A stretch of 11,787 bases of DNA, taken from positions 1-11,787 of the forward strand of contig DAOUMU010000399.1 of the NCBI GenBank assembly GCA_034409055.1, read 5' to 3'. The position numbers were made by a program, and so were the translations under genes. The stretch comes from DAOUMU01 sp034409055 (GTDB taxonomy: Bacteria > Chloroflexota > Anaerolineae > 4572-78 > J111). Positions 1-7,066 of the stretch are shown piece by piece; position 1 is the first letter of the stretch; each line of letters starts with the position of its first letter. The notes below the pieces were generated by a model. The model was not told the origin of the DNA. It made no database searches and saw only the letters and a list, made by a program, of their open reading frames with translations.

Positions 1-162
1 TACCAGGCCAATACCCGCCCGAGTCAACTGGACCCGCCACAGGTCTCTCAAATCTTCCTGGGTCTGGTTGGCGCTAAAAATCATAATAACGCCATACAAA
101 ATTAATAAAGCGACAATTCCCACCAAAACCAGATCAAACTGCCGCCAAATTCTTCGATCCAT
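1..162 (-). CDS. rodA: RodA/FtsW-family (SEDS) peptidoglycan glycosyltransferase, N-terminal part, cut by window edge
   Basis: Only the first 54 codons are present; the gene continues past the left edge. The translation begins MDRRIWRQFDLVLV and runs straight into a hydrophobic stretch (about residues 10-31, ending in IMIFSAN). This is the typical short cytoplasmic start, first membrane helix and 'YSA/FSA'-like turn of RodA/FtsW/SpoVE proteins. SEDS proteins polymerise lipid II glycan strands in the membrane and work with a class B PBP; here the partner would be the PBP2 gene in the same cluster. The ATG lies 31 bases after the minE stop on the same strand, and a weak GAG-type ribosome site precedes it. 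RodA is preferred over FtsW because of the mrdA-min neighbourhood; the visible residues alone do not separate the two. Confidence 0.82.
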   Translation of the reverse strand, partial: MDRRIWRQFDLVLVGIVALLILYGVIMIFSANQTQEDLRDLWRVQLTRAGIGLV

Positions 163-193
163 ATTTCACTCGGCAAACAATGAAAATTTGATA

Positions 194-454
194 TTATTTA
201 TGACGTACTCCAACAACAGGGATATTCGCCGTCAGACGACTCCGACGACCGGATTTGGTCAGGGAAATCTCAATACCCTCTCGATCAATCTCAACATATT
301 CTGAGATTAACTTTATCAACTCGTCCTTTAATTCACTCATTTTTTCAGGCGGAAGGTGAACCCGGTCTTGCACAAGAACCAATTGCAAGCGATTTTTGGC
401 TATATCTCGACTGGTTGGTTCTCTGCGCCCTAGTAGTCGACTGAATACGTTCAT
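194..454 (-). CDS. minE: Cell division topological specificity factor MinE
   Basis: An 86-residue protein, the usual size for MinE. The N-terminus (residues 2-12, NVFSRLLGRRE) matches the amphipathic membrane-targeting segment. It is followed by the MinD-contact strand around residues 19-31 (AKNRLQLVLVQDR), a helix with LPPEKMSELKDELIKLI (about 35-50), and a closing beta strand IEISL (61-65). MinE binds membrane-bound MinD, displaces MinC and stimulates MinD ATPase, which restricts the division inhibitor in space. A GAGGG-like ribosome site lies about 6 bases before the ATG. It follows minD in transcription order, but with a 151-base spacer filled by a fold-back repeat, an unusually long gap for a minD-minE pair. 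Identity is secure from motif order and context. Confidence 0.96.
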   Translation of the reverse strand: MNVFSRLLGRREPTSRDIAKNRLQLVLVQDRVHLPPEKMSELKDELIKLISEYVEIDREGIEISLTKSGRRSRLTANIPVVGVRHK

Positions 455-480
455 AAAAATCCCTCACCAAAGCACATCAC

Positions 481-597
481 AACTATTCACCTTCATGTCA
501 TTCTGAGGAGCACAGCGACGAAGAATCTCCTATCTCGCTGATAAAGAGACTCTTCGGCTTCGCTTCGCTACGCCTCAGAGTGACAAGGTGAATAGTT
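481..597. repeat. Fold-back (MITE-like) repeat, copy 1, between minD and minE
   Basis: The left arm (481-508) is complementary to the right arm (573-597). The reverse complement of the right arm matches the left except for a 3-base CAT insertion and one mismatch. Inside, 493-530 is a 38-base core (TCATGTCATTCTGAGGAGC... to GAATCTCC) that recurs at 2265-2302 with only three differences. A second, inverted, more diverged version of the core occupies about 532-585 (reading TCACTCTGAGG... on the minus strand). It has no coding capacity and no transposase. In the minus-strand transcript it would form a long hairpin between the minD and minE coding regions. Confidence 0.75.
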
Positions 598-605
598 ACA
601 GCACG

Positions 606-1400
606 TCATTTTTTAAACAGTTTTGAAAACCGTTTTATAAATGAGTCCTCTTCTTCAAGCTCCATAAAGGGGACATCTTCACCGATCAAACGTCTGGCAA
701 TGTTGCCAAAAGCTTTGCCGGCAATGGAGCCATTCTCCATCACCACCGGCCGGCCGGTGTTGGTAGAAACAACCACCAACTCGTCGTCAGGCACCACCCC
801 GATCAGGTTAATCGCCAGGATATCGATCACATCATCCGTGTCCAGCATATCCCCCCGTTTCACCATATCGGGACGTAAACGATTTACAATCAAGTCACCG
901 GGACCTTTCTCGGCCGCTTCAATCAAACCAATAATCCGGTCGGCGTCACGCACCGCAGAAACTTCTGGCGTGGTCACAATCAAAACCCTATCGGCTGGGG
1001 CTAAGGCATTTTTGAAGCCTTGCTCAATCCCGGCCGGCGAGTCGATTAAAATGAAATCAAAGTTATCCCGCATTTGGTCGGTTAATTCAATCATATCGCC
1101 GGGTGTTACCGCCGTTTTATCACGGGTTTGGGCCGCAGGAATGAGGTAAAGCTCATCCAGCCGCTTGTCTTTTATCATCGCCTGGCGCAAACGGCAGCTA
1201 CCTTCAACCACATCAACCAAATCATAAACGATGCGGTTCTCCAGGCCCATCACGACGTCGAGATTACGTAATCCAATGTCGGCATCAATCGCTACCACTT
1301 TTTTACCCTGTAAAGCCAGGGCAGCCCCCAAATTGGCTGTAGCTGTGGTTTTGCCCACACCACCTTTTCCCGATGTTATGGTTAGAACGACTGCACTCAT
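606..1400 (-). CDS. minD: Septum site-determining ATPase MinD
   Basis: A 264-residue ParA/MinD-family ATPase of normal family length. Visible motifs are the deviant Walker A at residues 11-18 (GKGGVGKT, with signature K12 and catalytic K17), the switch I/A' region with IDADIGLRNLD (38-48), and the Walker B region FILIDSPAGIE (116-126). The C-terminus (about 253-264, SFIKRFSKLFKK) is the amphipathic membrane-targeting helix that makes ATP-bound MinD attach to membrane. MinD recruits MinC to block FtsZ assembly and is released by MinE. The ATG at 1400 starts the conserved MSAVVLTITSGKGG; no strong ribosome site is visible ahead of it. It lies between minC and minE on the same strand, in the usual order, but both flanking gaps carry repeat elements. 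No key residue is missing. Confidence 0.97.
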   Translation of the reverse strand: MSAVVLTITSGKGGVGKTTATANLGAALALQGKKVVAIDADIGLRNLDVVMGLENRIVYDLVDVVEGSCRLRQAMIKDKRLDELYLIPAAQTRDKTAVTPGDMIELTDQMRDNFDFILIDSPAGIEQGFKNALAPADRVLIVTTPEVSAVRDADRIIGLIEAAEKGPGDLIVNRLRPDMVKRGDMLDTDDVIDILAINLIGVVPDDELVVVSTNTGRPVVMENGSIAGKAFGNIARRLIGEDVPFMELEEEDSFIKRFSKLFKK

Positions 1401-1436
1401 GGTGACATCTCAACTCTCTTTTCAAGTTATCTCTCG

Positions 1437-1504
1437 CGTAGAGAGGGCATCCCGTAGAGAGGGCATCCCTATGCCCGGCCCCGCATAGGGATGCGGAGCC
1501 TACG
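1437..1504. repeat. REP-like palindromic element with tandem 16-mer, between minC and minD
   Basis: The sequence CGTAGAGAGGGCATCCC occurs at 1437-1453 and again at 1453-1469, that is, two tandem 16-base units. The second unit runs into a perfect 12-bp inverted repeat, 1463-1474 against 1483-1494, with an 8-base CG-rich loop (1475-1482). The outer bases CGTAG (1453-1457) and CTACG (1500-1504) pair again, extending the stem with an internal bulge. This is the look of a REP-type extragenic palindrome. A 17-base piece of it (1462-1478) recurs with one mismatch inside the oxidoreductase gene at 11643-11659. Confidence 0.75.
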
Positions 1505-1534
1505 AAAAAGAAATTTCCTATAGCATAAAATCTA

Positions 1535-2206
1535 CTAACTCTTCCAGGGTTCGGCTACAATTTGACGATCCTGAACAAAAGCCATTTCCGGCAACATTTC
1601 CTGCTCATCCTCATCTGCAGGCGAGAGAGCAATGTGGTTACCGATACGCAGTTGGGTAGGCGACAACTGCAAAGCACACACCACTGCCTCTTCTCCTGCC
1701 TCTCCCATCCCCGCGTGAACTGTTCCCCGTAACCGTCCCCACACCACAACGCTGCCCCCCGCTCGAATTTCCGCGCCGGGATTGACATCACCAATCACCA
1801 CCACATGGCCCGGATGATAAATCACTTGACCGGAGCGAAGGGTCCGTTGCACCACAATCGAGTCGCCCTCAGGCTGTGATGGGCGGGGCTGGCTGACCAC
1901 TTGCCTCTCAGACAGCTCCGTCTCCAACCCCAATTGAGTGGCCGCTTCCCGAGTACCGGGCGAGTCGCTCTCTATAGCCCACAGGCTAACATTATGCCGA
2001 TTTAAGATATGGCCCACCGACTCCAGTTGTGAGCGAGTCAGTTGGCGTGGTCCTACCCGCAAGGCAACCCGGCCTCCCTTAAAAAAGGAGGCTTTTTCAC
2101 CCAGTCGCCTTTCCAGCTCATCGACCAGCCCTGGCCAGGCCCCGGCACCAATGGTGATAACTAAACCATCACTTGTGCCTTTAATAGTAATACGATCATT
2201 GGACAT
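1535..2206 (-). CDS. minC: Septum site-determining protein MinC (FtsZ assembly inhibitor)
   Basis: A 223-residue protein with the two-domain plan of MinC. The N-terminal domain (about 1-100) blocks FtsZ polymerisation and is less conserved. A short polar linker (about 103-115, rich in P, S, Q) follows. The C-terminal beta-helix domain (about 118-195) carries the family hallmarks RTLRSGQ (121-127), VVIGDVNPGAEIRAGG (136-151) and VVWGRLRGTVHAG (154-166). This domain dimerises and binds MinD. A stop codon lies 4-6 bases upstream in frame, so the ATG at 2206 is the first possible start. No Shine-Dalgarno sequence is visible ahead of it, which is noteworthy. It precedes minD, separated by 134 bases containing a REP-like palindrome. 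The acidic C-terminal tail (about 197-207) is unremarkable. Confidence 0.95.
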   Translation of the reverse strand: MSNDRITIKGTSDGLVITIGAGAWPGLVDELERRLGEKASFFKGGRVALRVGPRQLTRSQLESVGHILNRHNVSLWAIESDSPGTREAATQLGLETELSERQVVSQPRPSQPEGDSIVVQRTLRSGQVIYHPGHVVVIGDVNPGAEIRAGGSVVVWGRLRGTVHAGMGEAGEEAVVCALQLSPTQLRIGNHIALSPADEDEQEMLPEMAFVQDRQIVAEPWKS

Positions 2207-2250
2207 AAATCAATAAGCAATTGGTCATGAGTAACAATTTAACTCAAGAT

Positions 2251-2401
2251 GTAACTGCCTACCCTCATGTCATTCCGAGGAGCGCAGCGACGAGGAATCT
2301 CCGAAACTTTGGCCCAAAAGAGGTCTACCCTGTGCCCCTTGGGTATTTACCAAAACCTTGGGGATTCTTCACCTGTTCAGAATGACATAGCAGGTAGTTA
2401 C
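2251..2401. repeat. Fold-back (MITE-like) repeat, copy 2, between mrdA and minC
   Basis: The ends are complementary: 2251-2280 (GTAACTGCCTACCCTCATGT...) matches the reverse complement of 2376-2401 (GTAACTACCTGCTATGTCAT...) apart from a short gap and a few mismatches. The core at 2265-2302 is 35/38 identical to the core of copy 1 (493-530). A second inverted core-like piece lies at about 2362-2388. The outer arms differ between the copies, yet within each copy the two arms match each other. No open reading frame of note. Confidence 0.7.
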
Positions 2402-2430
2402 GACTTCTCTAAAGCTTTGCATCTTCAGAA

Positions 2431-2490
2431 AATAAACCACTATATATTGTACCCGAAAGTTACTTATACTACAAGATATAGTGGTTTATT
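2431..2490. repeat. Long AT-rich hairpin just downstream of mrdA, possible terminator
   Basis: The segment 2431-2450 is complementary to 2471-2490 at 19 of 20 positions, with a 20-base loop. It begins 20 bases after the mrdA stop codon on the minus strand. The following bases on that strand read TTTATTTTCT, a poor but present T-rich run, so it could end or attenuate mrdA transcription before minC. The AT-rich stem and long loop are untypical of an intrinsic terminator, so it may instead be another palindromic element or an mRNA 3'-end stabiliser. Together with the copy-2 repeat it fills most of the only gene-free stretch longer than 300 bases (2207-2510); nothing else was recognised there. 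Confidence 0.6.
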
Positions 2491-2510
2491 TAGCGGGTTT
2501 AACCCCCTCA

Positions 2511-4898
2511 TTACTCATCGCTGGCCTGGGCCTTAAATTCTACCAAATAGCGTAGACCGTCGGCAATTTCCAGTTGTAACAGGGCTGCCTCCGGATAGTC
2601 GGACAGGCGAAACTGCCACACAGTCGCCTCGGCAGGATCCAAAGTTGTGTAATCAAACTGTCCGGTCAAGCCAGAAACTATCTGCGTAACCACTTCGCCG
2701 TTGGCGATAATGTCAATGGAAACATCATTGACCCCTTGCCCCTGCTCATCCAGCACAAATCCAGATACACTGGCCCCTTTACCGTTCCAGTTATCTGTGC
2801 CTAACAATCGAGCAGCGATCTGGCTCTCTGGTGGTAACGCCGCAATCGGTTGCTCTACCTCCTGAGGGGGTTCTTCCTCATCCTCATCTTCAATACCAAA
2901 ATAATAGCGCAAAATTTTGTTGGTAACAGGCACGGCCACCTGGGAACCTTCCCCCCCCCCGTAAACAAATACCACCGTAGCAATTTCGGGGTTGTGGCTG
3001 GGCGCGTAAGACGTAAACCAGGCATGGCTGGTCTTCACCCGGCCCTCGCTGTCTAGACATTGGGGATACTCATCACAGAACTCAGCCGTACCAGTTTTGC
3101 CAGAAGCGATGATACCCGGTACGTCAAATGTCTCGTGGGCTGTACCGGCCTCCCACTGAATAACAGCCTGCAAGCCTTGCTGAATTAACCGGATATGTTC
3201 CGGGTCCACCTCGAGCTGGCGAACCACCTGAGACTCGTTCACTTTGACCACGTTGCCGTCAGCGTCAAGAACTTCTTTAACCAGATAGGGACGATAGAGG
3301 GTACCCCCATTGGCAATGGCCGCCGTAGCATTCAGAAGCTGTAAGGGTGTCACCAGGACAAAACCCTGGCCAATAGACATATTATAGGTATCACCGGTCA
3401 GCCAGGTTTCGGCATAATTAATCCGCTTCCACTTTTTATTAGGGACCAGGCCGCTAACCTCACCCGGCAAATCGATCCCGGTCGGCTCTCCCAGACCAAA
3501 CATCTCGGCATATTTGCCCATTCGGTCCGGCCCCAGGCCCTCATACTCAGCAGGCTCGTAGCCACCACCCACTTGATAAAAATAGACGTCGCAGGAATAG
3601 GCCAGGCCGGAAAGCATATTTACCTTGCCGTGACCGGTACGAAGCCAGCAATAAAAAGGCTGGGCCAGGTCCGGGTTATCGGGTTCAAATCTATTGGGCA
3701 AATAAAGCACCCCTTCATCAAAAAAGGTCGTGTCTGGAAAAACGGTTCTTTCCTGCAAGGCCCCAGCAGCCGGAATGATCTTGAAAGTAGAGCCGGGAGG
3801 ATAAAGCCCGGCAATCGCATGATTGACCAGGGGGGTCCAGGGATCTTCACTCAAAAGTGATAGCTCACGTACGGTAATGCCCCCGGAAAAGATGTTATTA
3901 TCAAAACTGGGCAGCGACACCATCGCCAGAATTTCGCCCGTTTGGGGATTCATAGCAATGGCCACGCCCTGGTTCGACTGAACCTCGTCCATTTTTTCTT
4001 GTAAGGCTTTGGTGGTCGCTTCTTGTAAACCTATATCAATCGACAGGCGGAGGTTGTGGCCGGGACGGGCTTTGATATCCTGGCTAACGGTTCTAATTTT
4101 TCGACCGGTAACGTCAACCTCAATATTCTCCAGGCCTTTAATCCCGTGCAACCATTCTTCATATTCTGTTTCCAACCCGGCCAATCCAATCTCGTCGGTC
4201 AGGTCGTAACCTTGAGCTTGATAACGGTCGAATTGCTCAGCCGGGATAGGACCAACGTAGCCCAGCAAGTGGCCTGTCAATTCTCCATATAAATATTCGC
4301 GGACCGGCGCAATATCAATCAGTACGCCCGGCAAATCCAGCCGCTCTTCCTCTATTTTCGAAACGACAATCGGGTCAACATTAGTGGCGATGGTCACCGG
4401 TAAAAAAGGAGCAAAGGTGCGATTTTGGTTGACGGCATCGCGGACACCCAGGGGTGTTCTGGCCACCTGGCGACTACGGGGGTTGATAATTTGTCGTTGT
4501 AACTGGCGATTATACTGGTGGTGAGAAATCGCCTGAAAATACCCATTATTGTGCCCAACGATTGGCTCGACTTGGGTGGTAATGGGCAGGTTCAACAGTT
4601 TCGATAGACGGGCAAATATTTTGGCCTCAGCAGTCGCATCGTCGGGCAAGTAAGCAGGGATGACAATCACATTGTACACCGGCCGATTACGAACCAGTAA
4701 CTCGCCCTCACGGTCATAAATGACCCCCCGCGAGACAGGCACCTGGGTTAACCGGAAGCGGTTAGCATCAGCCAATTGTTTGTAGGTTTCACCTTGCACG
4801 ACTTGCAAGTTCCACAATTGGGTAGCCAAAACGGCAAAAGTTAATAAAACTATTCCCCGGAACACATAGCTGCGCGCGCGAATTTGAAATTCGGTCAT
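2511..4898 (-). CDS. mrdA: Penicillin-binding protein 2 (elongation transpeptidase) with C-terminal extension
   Basis: A 795-residue class B PBP, longer than the roughly 600-700 usual for PBP2. An N-terminal membrane anchor spans about residues 13-33. The dimerisation/pedestal domain has RGVIYDREGELL at 57-68. The transpeptidase domain carries the three active-site motifs: STFK (370-373, acyl serine S370), SCD (435-437) and KTGTAE (601-606). It cross-links peptidoglycan side chains on the outer membrane face during elongation, with RodA as polymerase partner. After the catalytic domain (ending near 668) come an acidic linker (669-684, rich in D, E, P) and a beta-rich region (about 708-760, VSGFVLDEQGQGVNDVSI...) resembling carboxypeptidase regulatory-like or other Ig-type modules. 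The extension's function is unknown. Ten consecutive G (2951-2960) encode glycines 647-649. A promoter lies immediately upstream; minC follows. Confidence 0.94.
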   Translation of the reverse strand: MTEFQIRARSYVFRGIVLLTFAVLATQLWNLQVVQGETYKQLADANRFRLTQVPVSRGVIYDREGELLVRNRPVYNVIVIPAYLPDDATAEAKIFARLSKLLNLPITTQVEPIVGHNNGYFQAISHHQYNRQLQRQIINPRSRQVARTPLGVRDAVNQNRTFAPFLPVTIATNVDPIVVSKIEEERLDLPGVLIDIAPVREYLYGELTGHLLGYVGPIPAEQFDRYQAQGYDLTDEIGLAGLETEYEEWLHGIKGLENIEVDVTGRKIRTVSQDIKARPGHNLRLSIDIGLQEATTKALQEKMDEVQSNQGVAIAMNPQTGEILAMVSLPSFDNNIFSGGITVRELSLLSEDPWTPLVNHAIAGLYPPGSTFKIIPAAGALQERTVFPDTTFFDEGVLYLPNRFEPDNPDLAQPFYCWLRTGHGKVNMLSGLAYSCDVYFYQVGGGYEPAEYEGLGPDRMGKYAEMFGLGEPTGIDLPGEVSGLVPNKKWKRINYAETWLTGDTYNMSIGQGFVLVTPLQLLNATAAIANGGTLYRPYLVKEVLDADGNVVKVNESQVVRQLEVDPEHIRLIQQGLQAVIQWEAGTAHETFDVPGIIASGKTGTAEFCDEYPQCLDSEGRVKTSHAWFTSYAPSHNPEIATVVFVYGGGEGSQVAVPVTNKILRYYFGIEDEDEEEPPQEVEQPIAALPPESQIAARLLGTDNWNGKGASVSGFVLDEQGQGVNDVSIDIIANGEVVTQIVSGLTGQFDYTTLDPAEATVWQFRLSDYPEAALLQLEIADGLRYLVEFKAQASDE

Positions 4899-4906
4899 AA
4901 GAGTAG

Positions 4907-4935
4907 ATTATACCCTAGAACTTAGATTTTAGAAA
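4907..4935 (-). promoter_or_regulatory. Sigma70-type promoter of mrdA
   Basis: On the minus strand a perfect TATAAT (4912-4907) is preceded, after exactly 17 bases, by TTTCTA (4935-4930), a weak -35 match. Only 8 bases separate the -10 box from the mrdA ATG at 4898. Transcription starting at the usual distance would therefore begin at or within a base or two of the start codon, giving an almost leaderless mRNA. No Shine-Dalgarno is seen in that interval, which fits. It marks mrdA-minCDE-rodA as a unit separate from the upstream metabolic genes. Confidence 0.6.
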
Positions 4936-4952
4936 CCAGGAAACATACCGCT

Positions 4953-5744
4953 TTACCCCGCCAGCCCACCCCCATCTACGACCAGCGAGGTGCCGGTGAC
5001 GAAGGCCGAAGCATCACTGGCCAGATACAAAGCAGCCTGAGCAATGTCTTCTGGACGCCCCAGCCGTTGCAGCGGGCGTTGGGCAGCTTCACTCAGGAAC
5101 CGCTCACCGGGTTGGCCAAGTTGTTCGGCCTCGCTACGTAGCATAGGGGTATCGGTATCACCAGGACAGATACAGTTGACCCGGATATTCTGCTCACCGT
5201 GGTCAAGGGCCATTGCTTTGGTCAACAGCACGACCGCCCCTTTCGAGGCGCAGTATGAAGCCGCCTGGCGACCGCCCACCAACCCCCAACCAGAAGCGGT
5301 ATTGATAATCACTCCACCACCGGCCTCAGCCATGATTGGGACAGCATACTTGGAGAGCAAAAAGACCGATTTGACGTTGACCGCCATCACCCGATCCCAC
5401 TCGGCCTCACTGGTCTCCAGTATAGAAGCCCGGCGGATCAGTCCGGCGTTGTTGAAAAGGATGTCCAGCCCCCCCAATTCAGCCACGGTCTGCTGCACCG
5501 CGCCCTGGCAATCTGCCGCTTGACTGACATCGCCGGCCACAAAGATCGCTCGCCCACCGTCAGCCGTGATGGCCTGGACAACAGTCTGCCCGCCGGCCGA
5601 GTCCAGGTCCATCACTGCTACCGCCGCCCCTGCCCGGGCAAAACATCGGGCCGTAGCTCGCCCAATACCCGACGCGCCCCCGGTAATCAGGGCCACTTTT
5701 CCTTGTAAAACACCCCTGGCCGGCTCAGTCTCATGAGTTAACAT
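4953..5744 (-). CDS. SDR-family NAD(P)-dependent dehydrogenase/reductase
   Basis: A 263-residue classical short-chain dehydrogenase. The cofactor motif TGGASGIG is at residues 21-28. An Asp at 46 after the second beta strand suggests NAD(H) rather than NADP(H). Also visible are DV at 72-73, NNAG at 98-101, the catalytic Asn N123, Ser S151, and Tyr/Lys in YCASK (164-168). The PG motif is at 194-195 and the C-terminus has the common VTGTSLVVDGGG (249-260). These enzymes interconvert an alcohol and a ketone; the substrate cannot be read from the sequence. The ATG overlaps the end of the aminotransferase gene by 14 nt, so the two are probably co-translated and act on related metabolites. It is the last gene before the mrdA promoter, with 54 bases between. 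Confidence 0.9.
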   Translation of the reverse strand: MLTHETEPARGVLQGKVALITGGASGIGRATARCFARAGAAVAVMDLDSAGGQTVVQAITADGGRAIFVAGDVSQAADCQGAVQQTVAELGGLDILFNNAGLIRRASILETSEAEWDRVMAVNVKSVFLLSKYAVPIMAEAGGGVIINTASGWGLVGGRQAASYCASKGAVVLLTKAMALDHGEQNIRVNCICPGDTDTPMLRSEAEQLGQPGERFLSEAAQRPLQRLGRPEDIAQAALYLASDASAFVTGTSLVVDGGGLAG

Positions 5745-7059
5745 CGGCCAGAGCCTTTCTGGCTGCCTCGAGCGTAAAAGCGACCTCCTCGTCGGTGTGA
5801 GCCAGCGCAGTAACGGAATGGAGGGTGGCCGAAGGGGTCATATAAACCCCGTATTTAAACAGGGCCAGGGCAAAACGCTGGTATTTGGCCCGGTCAACAC
5901 TGGCACAAAACTGGCGATAATCATGGATAGCCGGACGGTCGGTGAACATGATCTGAAACATCGGCCCCACATTTTGCACAACGGCTTGAGTTCCCGTTTC
6001 GGCAAACAGATCACGCAGCCCCGCACACAGAGTTTTCCCAATGTGCCAGGTGTGCCGGAAAGCCGCGCCCCCGTCTGCATTCAGTATTTGCAGACTGGCC
6101 CGGGCGGCGTACAGGCCCACCCGTGAGGCGTTCTGGGTGCCGTAATGGAGGACCCCTCCCCAGGCCAGCGCCTCCATAATGTCAGCCCGCCCGACAAAAG
6201 CAGCCACCGGCAGTCCGGCCCCCAGCGCCTTGCCAAACGTGGAGATGTCAGGTTGCAGATCGTAATATGCCTGGCAGCCGCCAGCGGCAATGCGGAAACC
6301 GGTCACGGTTTCATCTAAAATCAAGAGAATATTATTGGCCTGGGTCAATTCACGGAGGCCCGACAGATAGCCCGGCTCCGGGGGAATGACTCCCATATTG
6401 GCCATAATCCCCTCGGTGATGACAGCAGCAATCTGCCCCCGGTAGGTGTCAATGGCTCGCTCAACCGCCTCCAGATCATTCCAGGGCACCACGACGGTAT
6501 CATCCAGGGCCTGGCGGTTCAGCCCGGAACTGTCGGCAATTTTGATCGGATCGTGAGAATGACCCAATGATACCAGGGGGTGGGCATGGGAATTGACCAA
6601 AAAATCATCGTACCAGCCGTGGTAATGCCCCTCGAACTTGATGAATTTGGGCTTGCCGGTATATCCTCTGGCCAGCCGAATGGCGGCCATAGCGGCCTCG
6701 GTGCCGGTGTTGGCAAAACGCACTCGCTCGGCACTGGGCACCATCTGCTGGATCAGTTCCGCCACCTCCACTTCGATCTCGGTGGCAGCAGCCATGAGTG
6801 TCCCGCTGGCGGCTGCCCGGCTCACTGCTTCAACAACGTCAGGATGAGCGTGACCGAGCGGCAGCGCCCCGTAGGCCATCATCCAATCGACATAGCTGTG
6901 CCCATCCACATCGTACAGGCGAGCCCCTTCCCCCCGCTCGATAAAGAGAGGGTAGTCGCCGTAATTGGCCGGCCCTCGCGAGGGAGAGCTGCCGCCTTCA
7001 ATCATCACCTGTAGGGCACGTTCAAAAAGCGCTTTCGATTTATCGGTTGTGTAGGGCAT
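5731..7059 (-). CDS. Class III PLP-dependent enzyme, glutamate-1-semialdehyde aminomutase-like
   Basis: A 442-residue protein from the ATG at 7059, chosen because a perfect AGGAGGT ribosome site (7073-7067) lies 7 bases before it; an in-frame ATG at 7107 would add 16 residues lacking a family look. Visible motifs are PLFIERGEGARLYDVDG (37-53), LGHAHP (68-73), the phosphate-binding NTGTEA (117-122), the GHYHGWYD aromatic motif (144-151), LILDET with D249 for the PLP ring nitrogen, and STFGK with the Schiff-base lysine K277. This layout is that of HemL-type aminomutases. However, EGIMANMG (216-223) and a distinct C-terminus (YGVYMTPSATLHS, 403-415) differ in detail from the tetrapyrrole enzyme, and no other haem gene is nearby. 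It may act on another amino-ketone or 1,2-diamino substrate. It overlaps the SDR gene downstream. Confidence 0.88.
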   Translation of the reverse strand: MPYTTDKSKALFERALQVMIEGGSSPSRGPANYGDYPLFIERGEGARLYDVDGHSYVDWMMAYGALPLGHAHPDVVEAVSRAAASGTLMAAATEIEVEVAELIQQMVPSAERVRFANTGTEAAMAAIRLARGYTGKPKFIKFEGHYHGWYDDFLVNSHAHPLVSLGHSHDPIKIADSSGLNRQALDDTVVVPWNDLEAVERAIDTYRGQIAAVITEGIMANMGVIPPEPGYLSGLRELTQANNILLILDETVTGFRIAAGGCQAYYDLQPDISTFGKALGAGLPVAAFVGRADIMEALAWGGVLHYGTQNASRVGLYAARASLQILNADGGAAFRHTWHIGKTLCAGLRDLFAETGTQAVVQNVGPMFQIMFTDRPAIHDYRQFCASVDRAKYQRFALALFKYGVYMTPSATLHSVTALAHTDEEVAFTLEAARKALADVNS

Positions 7060-7066
7060 GAGAGTT

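Noticed and set aside
700..1149. Open frame of 149 codons on the plus strand inside minD
   Set aside because: It is antisense to a secure minD; composition is low-complexity S/T/P/R as expected of a shadow frame, and there is no ribosome site.
2267..2536. Open frame of 89 codons on the plus strand between minC and mrdA
   Set aside because: It runs through the fold-back repeat and hairpin, ends inside mrdA, and has no ribosome site or protein-like character.
5044..5523. Open frame of 159 codons on the plus strand inside the SDR gene
   Set aside because: Antisense to a gene with all SDR motifs; no recognisable protein features.
6580..7014. Open frame of 144 codons on the plus strand inside the aminotransferase gene
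   Set aside because: Antisense shadow; the minus-strand frame carries all PLP-enzyme motifs.
5731..7059. Naming the PLP enzyme hemL
   Set aside because: The core motifs fit, but several segments differ and no tetrapyrrole gene is adjacent, so a gene symbol would overstate the evidence.
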